From Flavobacteriaceae bacterium PS02336 (GTDB lineage: Bacteria; Bacteroidota; Bacteroidia; Flavobacteriales; Flavobacteriaceae), in assembly GCA_029960065.1 (NCBI GenBank), contig JASCOF010000001.1, forward strand, positions 496,001 to 560,000: DNA of 64,000 bases, read 5' to 3'. This document shows positions 44,274 to 52,258 of this stretch, piece by piece (within the stretch, counting starts at the first letter, position 1; each line of letters starts with the position of its first letter). The position numbers were made by a program, and so were the translations under genes. The notes under the pieces are model-generated. The model was given only the letters and a program-made list of their open reading frames with translations, made no database searches and had not been told where the DNA came from.

Positions 44274-45167
44274 ATGAAAAAATTATTACTTTCTTTAATG
44301 TTTGTAAGTTTTTTGAATACGAATGCGCAAAATCCGGTACAGGAATTTTCTTTTAACGGGAACTTAAATAGTGCAGACAATACAATATCATTCTTAGGAG
44401 CTCCTGTTTTTGTAAATGACAGAATGGGAAGCCCAAAAACTGCTTTGCGTCTTACAAGTAAAGCCTATCAGGCAGTAGTAGGTGATCTTCCGCAGGACAA
44501 TAAGCCCAAAACCTTTTCTGTTTGGGTAAAATTTAATGCAGTAAATGCAGCCAACTATATTTTTGGTTATGGAACCGCGGTAAACGGACAGTATTTTGGA
44601 CTAATACAGCAGCCAGCAGTTTCAGGCAGTTCAGATTTAAGTTTGGTGGGTTGGGGAGATGCAAACAATGTTGTAGTTTCGGTACCGCTTGCAAAAGAAA
44701 CTTGGTATTTTTATAGCGTAACTTATGACGGAAATGTCTCCAAAATTTACCGTAACGGAGAGTTATTAAAATCGGTAGAAGGAATCCAGCGTTCTGCGAA
44801 AGGTTATATCTTAAATATCGGGAAATTGAATAACTCGACAAGTATCAACGCTGATATAGATGATCTTAGGCTTTATAGTGTTGCCATGACAGATGAACAG
44901 GTGATGGAGGCTTATAATAGCTCTAAACCGGCTGGTACTGCTTCATCGGCATCAGCTCCAGTTAATACGGTTAAGAAAACGGTTCCAGCGCCTTCAAAAG
45001 CTGTCGCGCCTGTTGTTGCTGCTTCAGTTGAAAACAATAAAGCAGGAAAAAATATTGAAGTCTTTTCTCAAGGCAAAAAGCTAATAGGAACAGATGCTTC
45101 TAATATAGGCGATCTGCCAGAAGGAACTTATTTGATTAAAGTGACAAATGGTACTCCTAAAAAATAA
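44274..45167 (+). CDS. Secreted LamG-like protein with T9SS-like C-terminal tail (copy 2)
   Basis: 297 residues, paralog of the gene at 42766: signal peptide MKKLLLSLMFVSFLNTNAQ, FSVWVKFNAVNAANYIFGYG, WYFYSVTYDGNVSKIYRNGELL, ADIDDLRLYSVAMTDEQV, then a P/A/K linker and the end KNIEVFSQGKKLIG with LPEGTYLIKVT. The shared upstream motif and shared terminator type point to a tandem duplication. The linkers differ, which suggests weak selection there. Likely an exported carbohydrate-binding protein. Confidence 0.8.
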   Translation: MKKLLLSLMFVSFLNTNAQNPVQEFSFNGNLNSADNTISFLGAPVFVNDRMGSPKTALRLTSKAYQAVVGDLPQDNKPKTFSVWVKFNAVNAANYIFGYGTAVNGQYFGLIQQPAVSGSSDLSLVGWGDANNVVVSVPLAKETWYFYSVTYDGNVSKIYRNGELLKSVEGIQRSAKGYILNIGKLNNSTSINADIDDLRLYSVAMTDEQVMEAYNSSKPAGTASSASAPVNTVKKTVPAPSKAVAPVVAASVENNKAGKNIEVFSQGKKLIGTDASNIGDLPEGTYLIKVTNGTPKK

Positions 45168-45189
45168 CCTTCAACGTTTATATAAAAAC

Positions 45190-45220
45190 AAAGCCTTCTG
45201 AAATTTTAGAAGGCTTTTTT
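45190..45220 (+). terminator. Terminator of the AAGCCTTCTG type (2)
   Basis: AAAGCCTTCT (45190-45199) with AGAAGGCTTT (45208-45217) and a T tract, after the second LamG gene. Confidence 0.82.
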
Positions 45221-45262
45221 ATAGTTATGTGTTGTATTAAATCCCTCTTATTATTTTTGGTT

Positions 45263-45607
45263 TTATAATAGATAATCTCTCCAATCTCTAATAAATTCAT
45301 AGATTTCCTGTGTTGAAATTTCCGTAATTGATTCATAATTGTTATAAATATCTTTTATAGATGAAATGTCATTTTTGCATTCTATACTATAAGCTTCATA
45401 TCCAAATTCGTAGTATTGTAATTCTCCCTGTAGGATTTGTTCTAGAGAGTTAACTATATCGTTTAAATAGTTAATATTTAAGTTTTTAATTTCCGTAGAA
45501 AAGTACACCCCATATTTATCTTCATTCTCAATAAATATAAGTGATGTTGATTTGTTGGTTTTATCTCTTTCATCGAAATAATTATATTTTTCAAATTTAT
45601 ATTTCAT
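45263..45607 (-). CDS. Orphan acidic hypothetical protein
   Basis: 114 residues, acidic, no signal peptide. Two beta strands (STSLIFIENEDKYGVYFSTEI) are followed by helices (LNDIVNSLEQILQGEL, ISSIKDIYNNYESI, STQEIYEFIRDWRDYLL). The alternation and acidity resemble immunity proteins of polymorphic toxins, but I do not recognise a family. Part of an AT-rich block of orphan genes (45263-47308). Confidence 0.55.
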   Translation of the reverse strand: MKYKFEKYNYFDERDKTNKSTSLIFIENEDKYGVYFSTEIKNLNINYLNDIVNSLEQILQGELQYYEFGYEAYSIECKNDISSIKDIYNNYESITEISTQEIYEFIRDWRDYLL

Positions 45608-45697
45608 GATTAATTCTTAATTTTTTAATCAACGTTTTGTCCCAGCTAACGCGAGCGTCTCGCTTGTGAACAAGACACACACAAAGCAATATATCCT

Positions 45698-46531
45698 CTA
45701 TTTTTCATAAACACCATAAATAAAAATACTTTCTGGTCCATAACTTCCATGAATACAATAAATAACGATTAGTTCATCGTTTTCTGAAATTTCAAATTCT
45801 CTTGTATTGTGAATTTCTGTACAAGCATAATAAATTCCATTTTCTTCTTTTATTTGAAGATTGTATTTAGAACATAATGATGCGAGTTCTTCTTTGTTAT
45901 AAAATCTAAATGTGTATAATACTTTTACGTTTTCTTTAATAATATAAATTCGTTTGTTATTCAATTCTATATACGAATTACTCCAGACAGCATAATCATC
46001 GGAGTTTAACCAATCGAAATACTGGTTAATTTCTTTATATAATTTCGAACCGTCAAAAAAATTATAGAAGACATTTTTATTAATTTTCGTGAATGATTTT
46101 AGTTCTTTTTTTGATAACTTAATTTTTAGTTCGTCTAATAAACGCTTTACTTTCTCCAACGAGCTCTCAGAAAGAGAATGCTTTGCGTAATTAGTTTTTA
46201 AAATAGAATAGGTAAAATCATAAATAATATTGTCAAATTCTATTTCTTTTAAAATTGTTGTATTTGAAGATCCGTCATAGAAGTAAACACAGATTTCATC
46301 CTCGTTTATATTTAGATTTTCTTTGTCTTCCCAATCCATTTGATTGTAAAATAAAATACTTGCATTTTCTAAACCAAATCCTCCTTCTGAATGAATTGTC
46401 TGTGATAAATAATTTGAAAAATCAATAGTTTTCAAACTAGCAAAAAACATCGTTAATACATTATTTGGCGGATTGAAATTAATCCTTAATTTATTAACCG
46501 ATGTTATATCTTCTGTTATAATCCAATTCAT
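45698..46531 (-). CDS. Orphan two-part hypothetical protein
   Basis: 277 residues from 46531 (MNWIITEDITSVNK), no signal peptide. An N-terminal acidic region (about 1-130, with WEDKENLNINEDEICVYFYD) and a C-terminal region (about 165-277) with strands KRIYIIKENVKVLYTFRFY, ENGIYYACTEIH and ELIVIYCIHGSYGPESIFIYGVYE. The repeated ending FIYGVYE/FIHGVLQ is also seen in the gene at 46925, so the two may be distant relatives. Function unknown; immunity-like or metabolic-stress protein are both possible. Confidence 0.55.
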   Translation of the reverse strand: MNWIITEDITSVNKLRINFNPPNNVLTMFFASLKTIDFSNYLSQTIHSEGGFGLENASILFYNQMDWEDKENLNINEDEICVYFYDGSSNTTILKEIEFDNIIYDFTYSILKTNYAKHSLSESSLEKVKRLLDELKIKLSKKELKSFTKINKNVFYNFFDGSKLYKEINQYFDWLNSDDYAVWSNSYIELNNKRIYIIKENVKVLYTFRFYNKEELASLCSKYNLQIKEENGIYYACTEIHNTREFEISENDELIVIYCIHGSYGPESIFIYGVYEK

Positions 46532-46628
46532 AATTATATTTCTCAAGAGCCCTTATAAAACAGTTTAAAACTAACATTTTTTTTTATTTTAGCTTTAGAT
46601 TCCTGAATATTTAAAGTGTAATGCAAAA

Positions 46629-46913
46629 ATGAAAGAAAAGTTTCTAATGATTGGATTTACAGATTTTGTCCATTTAGATAAGAAAAAGAGAGATGGAAAA
46701 GAAAGAATAACTTATTCTTCTAAATATCTAAATGAAGAAATTTTTCTTTTACTAGTGAATGAAAATGGGATTTGGAAAATCGAAAAAATAGAAGATAATG
46801 ATAGTATCAGCATTGCATTAAACAAAGATAAATCTTCACTTAAAGCAGAAGATTTACTTCAGTTTTTTAAAAACTATTATTACGCTAATAATAATTTTTC
46901 GAATCTCTTATAA
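46629..46913 (+). CDS. Orphan small hypothetical protein
   Basis: 94 residues. Starts MKEKFLMIGFTDFVHLDKKKRDGKERITYSS; strands and one helix (AEDLLQFFKNYYYANNN), no signal or membrane segment. It is the only plus-strand gene in the orphan block and has no clear partner. Codon use looks normal for the region. Low confidence that it is functional. Confidence 0.45.
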   Translation: MKEKFLMIGFTDFVHLDKKKRDGKERITYSSKYLNEEIFLLLVNENGIWKIEKIEDNDSISIALNKDKSSLKAEDLLQFFKNYYYANNNFSNLL

Positions 46914-46924
46914 AAAGAAATTCT

Positions 46925-47308
46925 TTAAAAAGAATTATTCTCTATTTGTAAAACCCCATGAATAAAACAGCCATGATAATCTCTATATTCATTAAAATCA
47001 TAAACTAAAAGATAAGTATTTGGGCAGTTTTTAAAATTACAAATTTGATATCTGTATGGAAATTCTCTGTTTTTATCTTCTAAATCTTCTAGTTTAGCAA
47101 TGTTATATTGAGCTAAATCTTCATTCGTGATTTGTTCTGTTTCTATTAATGAACGTAAGAAATTAGCGCTTTTAAATGAAATTACAGCTTCATGTTTTAT
47201 TCCGCCGTTTCCGCAGTAAAAACTAAAATGCAATTCAAAATCAGGATGGTCAATAGGAAATGATCTTTTTCCTAATTGTATTTTTTTTATAATTGAAATT
47301 CTGGACAT
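46925..47308 (-). CDS. Orphan hypothetical protein
   Basis: 127 residues, starting MSRISIIKKIQLGKRSFPIDH. Beta strands FELHFSFYCGNGGIKHEAVISF, a helix (SANFLRSLIETEQITNEDLAQY), and NTYLLVYDFNEYRDYHGCFIHGVLQIENNSF at the end. Its ending (GCFIHGVLQ) and YCGNG region recall the C terminus of the gene at 45698. No family recognised. It lies just upstream of the truncated lipoprotein copy. Confidence 0.52.
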   Translation of the reverse strand: MSRISIIKKIQLGKRSFPIDHPDFELHFSFYCGNGGIKHEAVISFKSANFLRSLIETEQITNEDLAQYNIAKLEDLEDKNREFPYRYQICNFKNCPNTYLLVYDFNEYRDYHGCFIHGVLQIENNSF

Positions 47309-47362
47309 AGTTAATTTGACTATAATTTCGCTTGTACTGAAAAGATTATTAAGTTTTAAAAT

Positions 47363-47390
47363 AAAGCCTTCCTAATTTCAGAAGGCTTTT
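47363..47390 (-). terminator. Terminator of the AAGCCTTCTG type (3)
   Basis: AAAGCCTTC (47363-47371) and GAAGGCTTT (47381-47389), directly after the stop of the 25-residue lipoprotein-like frame on the minus strand. Confidence 0.75.
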
Positions 47391-47395
47391 GTTTT

Positions 47396-47473
47396 TTAGC
47401 TAATAACACTAATCACAATAAATAAGATTACAAGTGCTATTACAGCAAATTTCATAAATTTTGATGATTGCAT
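47396..47473 (-). pseudogene. Truncated copy of the small lipoprotein gene
   Basis: A 25-residue frame MQSSKFMKFAVIALVILF continuing VISVIS then TAA. It matches the first 25 residues of the lipoprotein at 43789 almost position by position, and the stop sits exactly where the lipobox Cys would be. It keeps its own terminator. It is either a decayed copy or a membrane micro-peptide. Confidence 0.65.
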
Positions 47474-47556
47474 AATTGAAGATTTGAATTAGTTTCAGAT
47501 ACCAGCAAATATAAATTTTTATTTGAATTTAGAAAGTTAAAACGAGTTAAAACGAA

Positions 47557-47584
47557 AAAAGCTCCAGAAAAATCCAGAGCTTTT
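47557..47584 (-). terminator. Terminator of the YebC gene
   Basis: AAAAGCTC (47557-47564) and GAGCTTTT (47577-47584), with four further pairs, two of them G-U, on the minus strand. Confidence 0.78.
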
Positions 47585-47602
47585 AAGTATATTGTATAGA
47601 AA

Positions 47603-48316
47603 TTATTCTTCCTTCATAGTATGATAAACGTTCATAACGTCATCATCTTCTTCAATTTTCTCGATTAATTTTTCAACGTCTGCGATTTGCGCTTCAGTTA
47701 ATTCTTTTGTGATTTGCGGAATACGTTCAAAACCAGAAGATAAAATTTCAAGCCCTCTGTTTTCTAATTCTTTCTGCAAAGCACCAAAACTTCCAAAAGG
47801 AGCGTAGATTAAGATTCCGTCTTCGTCTTCAAAAACCTCTTCAGCACCAAAATCAATTAATTCTAATTCTAATTCTTCAGCATCAAGACCGTTATTTGCA
47901 ATTCTGAAATTACAAGTATGATCAAACATAAACTCAACAGAACCTTGAGTTCCCATAGTTCCGTTGCATTTATTAAAGTAACTTCTAATATTTGCTACCG
48001 TTCTGTTATTGTTATCAGAAGCCGTTTCAATTAAGATTGCAATTCCGTGAGGAGCATATCCTTCGAACAAAATTTCTTTATAGTTGGCAGTATCTTTATT
48101 ACTTGCATTTTTGATAGCGCGCTCCACATTGTCTTTTGGCATGTTGGCAGCCTTCGCATTTTGTATAACAGCTCTTAATCTAGAATTAGCGTCTGGGTTA
48201 GGACCGCCTTCTTTAACAGCCATTACGATATCTTTACCAATTCTGGTAAATGTTTTGGCCATTGCTGACCAGCGTTTCATTTTTCTTCCTTTTCTAAATT
48301 CGAATGCTCTTCCCAT
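47603..48316 (-). CDS. YebC/PmpR-family protein
   Basis: 237 residues. Starts MGRAFEFRKGRKMKRWSAMAKTFTRIGKDIVMAVKEGG with the three-domain YebC layout; GGPNPDANSRLRAVIQNAKAANMPKDNVERAIKNA region and DHTCNFRI, GAEEVFEDEDGILIYA follow. The family is described as DNA-binding regulators (PmpR) and, more recently, as factors that relieve ribosome stalling. Monocistronic with promoter and terminator. Confidence 0.93.
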   Translation of the reverse strand: MGRAFEFRKGRKMKRWSAMAKTFTRIGKDIVMAVKEGGPNPDANSRLRAVIQNAKAANMPKDNVERAIKNASNKDTANYKEILFEGYAPHGIAILIETASDNNNRTVANIRSYFNKCNGTMGTQGSVEFMFDHTCNFRIANNGLDAEELELELIDFGAEEVFEDEDGILIYAPFGSFGALQKELENRGLEILSSGFERIPQITKELTEAQIADVEKLIEKIEEDDDVMNVYHTMKEE

Positions 48317-48338
48317 TTCTAATTTTTAGTTTGAGATG

Positions 48339-48346
48339 CAAAAATA
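48339..48346 (-). promoter_or_regulatory. -7 promoter box for the YebC gene
   Basis: TATTTTTG on the minus strand, 22 bases before the ATG at 48316. Confidence 0.6.
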
Positions 48347-48390
48347 CGGTTATTCCTTATTTTTCCAAAAACAAAATTGCTCTTTTTTTT

Positions 48391-48565
48391 GTTTCAAGTT
48401 TCAGGTTTAAAGTTGAATGGCTTGTGTTAATTTTAACCGCAAAGTTCGCTAAGGTTTACGCAAAGCGCGCAAAGAGATTTTTAAGTTAAGTTGTAAAATA
48501 AAAAAAGTTCACAAAGCAATAGGAATAAAACTTAGCGAACTTTGCGTAAACCTGAAACCTGAAAC
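48391..48565. repeat. Composite nested inverted repeat, TTTCAGG outside and CGCAAAG inside
   Basis: Outer arms of 19 bases (48391-48409 and 48547-48565; one mismatch) are of the TTTCAAGTTTCAGG type. Inner perfect 15-base arms (GCAAAGTTCGCTAAG, 48439-48453, and 48531-48545) are of the CGCAAAG type. So one element contains two repeat families. Confidence 0.75.
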
Positions 48566-48577
48566 CAAAACTTCTCT

Positions 48578-50614
48578 TTATTTACTCATTCCATTAAATT
48601 CATTAATAATATTTACGGCTTCGTTTAGATATGGATTTGTTTTTAGATTGTCCATCTGATCTTGGTTAATGGTTTTATCGGTTGGATAAGCTCCAAGTAA
48701 AAACTGATTGACACTCGAATTGTAAACATCCAGCGGATTGTTTTCATCGTTAAAAGTATTAATCTCTGTCCATAGTGCGTTTAATGTTTTTTTCTGTTTA
48801 AAAACAGCATCTAAGGTCATAGGGATTTCTGCTTTTGGCGTATTTACAAGTTGATCAATTTTAAGGTTTATTTTTTTAATGTTGCTAAAGAAATAATTAT
48901 CAGTAAGTCTGGCAGAACTGTTTTTGGCGATTTTGTCGATCAGATTTCGTTTAACATAGGTTTTATATTTTAAAAACGGCTGAAGACTGTCATTTTTAAT
49001 CGCAGTCGGAAAATCACTTTCTTTCTGATAAATATCTTCATAAAATTCAGGAAGCACAACATCTGGTGTTACACCAATATACTGATGACTTTTTCCAGTA
49101 ATTCTGTAGAATTTATTAATCGTTATTTTTAAGAAATCGGTGTTTTTTTGTTCATCAAGCGGTAGAATTGTCTGCATTGTTGCTTTTCCAAGCGTACTGC
49201 TTCCTAATAATAAAGCGCGATTATAATCCTGCATAATCGAAGCAAAAAATTCGCTTGCCGATGCTGTATTGCTATTAATTAAAACCACAATTGGTCCTCG
49301 GTAAATAACACCTTTAAAAGGATCTGTAATAACCGATTTTTCCTGACGATTATCTACTACAATAGAAAGCGGACCATAATCTACAAACATACCTGCAAGT
49401 TTAATCGCTTCCTCCATAGAACCGCCGCCATTATCAATCAAGTCAATCACGAGACCTTTTATATTATCTCTTTCCAGTTTTATTACTTCTCTTGCAACAT
49501 CATCAGCACATCCTTTACGGCTGTTGCCATCTAAATCGGCATAAAAACTTGGAATCTTGATATACCCAATTTTGCTGTCTTTCCCAATAATAAAACTAAA
49601 AACCGAGTTGTCTTCGTCCTTCATGACTTGTTTTTCAATATAAACATCAAAACTTTTACCTGAATTACGTTTAAGAGTTAGTGTAATGTGTTTATTAGCT
49701 TCAGATAAAATCATAGAGGAAATCGATTCCAGTGAAGCACAGGAAACCTGTAGCGTCTCTTTTTGATTGGAAATAGAAATAATCTGGTCGCCCTTTTTCA
49801 CTTGTCCTGTTTGATAAGCAGGACCTTTTGGATCTACTTCATCAATAATGATTTCATTTTTTTCATTTAGATTCACGGTCATGCCAAGCGATAAATGCTC
49901 TTTCGATAAAGAAGCCATAAAACTGTTTTTACCATCATCACTAAAATAAGCCGTATGAGGATCAAAATAAGTACAAAAGAAATTATACAGTTTCTCTTCT
50001 TGTTTGGTGTCAGTATCCAGTAAGGTCGTAAAACGGCAGATTTCGTTAGTTAGAATTTTATTTTTAGAAAGCTGTTCAATCGATTTAAAATTTGCTTTAA
50101 TAGAATCTAGGTTATCGCTGGTTTCGGCAATTTCATCTAAAATTTGATAACGTAGTTTTTTGATCCAGACTTTTTCTAAATCTTCTTTTTTCAAATAAAA
50201 AGCAAAAGATTTTTTATAGAAACGAATCGTATCCTTTTTTACGTAATCAATTGGGAGAGTCTGGATTTTTTCTAGTACTTTTTTAGTTCGTAAAAGCCCA
50301 TTAACATATACGGCTTTAATATCAGTCAAAAAACTACAGTCATTTTTAAGGATAAGGTCATCCAAATTATAACGGTATTTTTTAGCCAGTTCATCATATT
50401 CGCTTTTATAAAAAATATTGCGAGAAGGATCTAATTCGTTAATGAGGTTATCAAAAACAAAAACAGAAAGGCTGTCATCAACAGGTTTAGGTCTAAGATG
50501 TTCCGTTTGAATAAGCGCATTTATTTTGTTTACTATTTCACAAGTTTCTGCACTGTTCTGTCCAAAAAATATAGTTGATGTCAGCAAAAAAAGGAGTAGT
50601 GAAATCTTTTTCAT
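48578..50614 (-). CDS. S41-family carboxy-terminal processing protease
   Basis: 678 residues from 50614 (MKKISLLLFLLTSTIFFGQ signal peptide). N-terminal helical region (about 20-215), a PDZ domain (GMTVNLNEKNEIIIDEVDPKGPAYQTGQVKKGDQI region), then the S41 core with GYIKIPSFY, LVIDLIDNGGGSMEEA, the catalytic Ser in SNTASASEFFA (about 470) and Lys in GSSTLGKATMQ (about 495), and a C-terminal helical domain. Tail-specific periplasmic protease acting on envelope proteins, like E. coli Prc. Monocistronic. Confidence 0.92.
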   Translation of the reverse strand: MKKISLLLFLLTSTIFFGQNSAETCEIVNKINALIQTEHLRPKPVDDSLSVFVFDNLINELDPSRNIFYKSEYDELAKKYRYNLDDLILKNDCSFLTDIKAVYVNGLLRTKKVLEKIQTLPIDYVKKDTIRFYKKSFAFYLKKEDLEKVWIKKLRYQILDEIAETSDNLDSIKANFKSIEQLSKNKILTNEICRFTTLLDTDTKQEEKLYNFFCTYFDPHTAYFSDDGKNSFMASLSKEHLSLGMTVNLNEKNEIIIDEVDPKGPAYQTGQVKKGDQIISISNQKETLQVSCASLESISSMILSEANKHITLTLKRNSGKSFDVYIEKQVMKDEDNSVFSFIIGKDSKIGYIKIPSFYADLDGNSRKGCADDVAREVIKLERDNIKGLVIDLIDNGGGSMEEAIKLAGMFVDYGPLSIVVDNRQEKSVITDPFKGVIYRGPIVVLINSNTASASEFFASIMQDYNRALLLGSSTLGKATMQTILPLDEQKNTDFLKITINKFYRITGKSHQYIGVTPDVVLPEFYEDIYQKESDFPTAIKNDSLQPFLKYKTYVKRNLIDKIAKNSSARLTDNYFFSNIKKINLKIDQLVNTPKAEIPMTLDAVFKQKKTLNALWTEINTFNDENNPLDVYNSSVNQFLLGAYPTDKTINQDQMDNLKTNPYLNEAVNIINEFNGMSK

Positions 50615-50756
50615 AAACGGAAATTCAGTGTTCATGATTAAAGTTACACTAATTTTTTTAGAATTAACAGTATTTTATTGAAATATCGACGACGAAAAGT
50701 TTTTCTCTTTGAAATACATATACCAGCCGTTTTATCAATATGTTTTGGATATACAT

Positions 50757-50793
50757 CAAAAAAAAATGCATCACGTTTGTGATGCATTTTTTT
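50757..50793 (-). terminator. Terminator of gcvT
   Basis: Perfect 14-base arms AAAAAATGCATCAC / GTGATGCATTTTTT with a 4-base loop and long A/T tracts. Confidence 0.9.
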
Positions 50794-50808
50794 ATCTATT
50801 TTAAAAAA

Positions 50809-51891
50809 TTATTTCTTGTAAAAAGGCAGTTTCACCACTTTAGCAGGAACATCATTTTTTCTGATTCTAATAAAAACGTCGCTGTCAACAGCGCTGTTAG
50901 CCACTGTTACATATCCTAAACCAATTCCTTTATTCATAGAAGGCGACATAGTTCCAGAAGTTACAATTCCGATCACCTCTCCAGAAGCATCTACAATTTC
51001 GTAATCGTGTCTTGGCACGGCACGTTCCTGCATTTCAAAAGCAATTAACTTTCTAGTAACACCAGCTTCTTTTTGTTTTTTAAGCGCTTCAGAATTAGTA
51101 AAATCTTTAGTAAATTTAGTAATCCATCCTAAACCAGCTTCAAGAGGAGAAGTAGTATCGTTAATATCATTTCCGTACAAACAGAATCCCATTTCCAGAC
51201 GTAAAGTATCACGAGCAGCAAGACCAATAGGCTTAATTCCGTAAGAAGCTCCCGCCTCAAAAACTTTATTCCAAACTTGTTCTACTTCGTCGTTTTTGCA
51301 GTAAATTTCAAATCCGCCAGAACCAGTATAACCAGTAGCAGAAATAATAACATTTTCGATTCCGGCAAAATCACCTACTACAAAATGGTAGTAAGCAATC
51401 GCAGACAAATCAACAGAAGTTAAAGCTTGCATAGCCTCAACCGCTTTTGGACCTTGAATTGCCAATAGTGAATAATCATCAGAAAGATTTCTCATTTCAA
51501 CTCCCAAGTCATTGTGAGACGAAATCCAGTTCCAGTCTTTTTCAATATTCGAAGCATTTACAACTAGTAAATACTGTTCTTCTTTCATTTTATAAATAAT
51601 CAAATCATCAACAATTCCGCCTTCATTGTTAGGAAGACAAGAATATTGCGCTCTTCCAATTGTCAAAGTCGAAGCATCGTTTGAAGTTACTTTTTGAATC
51701 AAAGCCAAAGCATTTGGACCTGTTAACAAAAATTCACCCATATGCGAAACGTCAAAAACGCCCACACCATTACGAACAGTTTCGTGTTCAGCATTAACTC
51801 CTTCATAAGTAATAGGCATGTTATAACCGGCAAAAGGAAGGATTTTTGCTCCTAAACCTTCATGTATGTGCGTAAGCGCAGTATTTTTCAT
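50809..51891 (-). CDS. gcvT: Aminomethyltransferase (glycine cleavage T protein)
   Basis: Transfers the methylene group of glycine to tetrahydrofolate in the glycine cleavage system. 360 residues. Seen: [39 protein letters not shown] (folate-binding Asp region), [35 protein letters not shown] and [21 protein letters not shown]. Complete. The other glycine-cleavage genes are not nearby, but threonine aldolase at 37640 supplies glycine. Promoter box at 51917-51924. Confidence 0.95.
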   Translation of the reverse strand: MKNTALTHIHEGLGAKILPFAGYNMPITYEGVNAEHETVRNGVGVFDVSHMGEFLLTGPNALALIQKVTSNDASTLTIGRAQYSCLPNNEGGIVDDLIIYKMKEEQYLLVVNASNIEKDWNWISSHNDLGVEMRNLSDDYSLLAIQGPKAVEAMQALTSVDLSAIAYYHFVVGDFAGIENVIISATGYTGSGGFEIYCKNDEVEQVWNKVFEAGASYGIKPIGLAARDTLRLEMGFCLYGNDINDTTSPLEAGLGWITKFTKDFTNSEALKKQKEAGVTRKLIAFEMQERAVPRHDYEIVDASGEVIGIVTSGTMSPSMNKGIGLGYVTVANSAVDSDVFIRIRKNDVPAKVVKLPFYKK

Positions 51892-52258
51892 TGTGTTGTT
51901 TTATAAAATTGTTCTGCAAATCTATTCAAAAAATATCTAATTTAAATACCTTAAATTATAAATTTCGCAATAATTAGGAGCTATTTCCTGCTTTCCGCTA
52001 TATCTTTTGCTTTTTAAAGAAAAAAGCAAAAGGATACCGCTACTATCAGGGCTAGGGCTGATCGTTCAAAAGAAACGTTTATGCTTTCAATTTTTTATGT
52101 AACTTTAAATATATAAAATAGACATTTTTGAAGAAATGAATCTAATTTATAAAATCAAACTTTTTAAGTTGTTAAAACAAGTGAAACGCTTTTATCCGCA
52201 AAGAAAAGCTATGATTCTATCTGTTTAAAAAACTAAACGCAACAAGTAAAGAAACAAA
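51892..52258. other. Intergenic stretch with a palindromic element
   Basis: 367 bases between gcvT (-) and the NnrD-like gene (+). It holds the gcvT -7 box (51917-51924) and a large imperfect palindrome around 51995-52042 with CTTTTGCTTTTT and AAAAAGCAAAAG arms flanked by CCGCTAT/ATACCGC. The rest is AT-rich. A 30-codon frame at 52136-52228 was judged doubtful. Confidence 0.55.
51917..51924 (-). promoter_or_regulatory. -7 promoter box for gcvT
   Basis: TAGATTTG on the minus strand, 25 bases before the gcvT ATG. Confidence 0.6.

Noticed and set aside
45263..46531. Toxin-immunity pair of a polymorphic toxin system.
   Set aside because: Only immunity-like proteins are suggested; no toxin domain, Rhs repeat or secretion signal is visible here, so this is only a weak idea.
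52136..52228. A 30-codon basic frame (MNLIYKIKLFKLLKQV...) in the gap before the NAD(P)HX dehydratase gene.
   Set aside because: No promoter box, no conserved tail and no partner. It is compatible with chance in AT-rich DNA.
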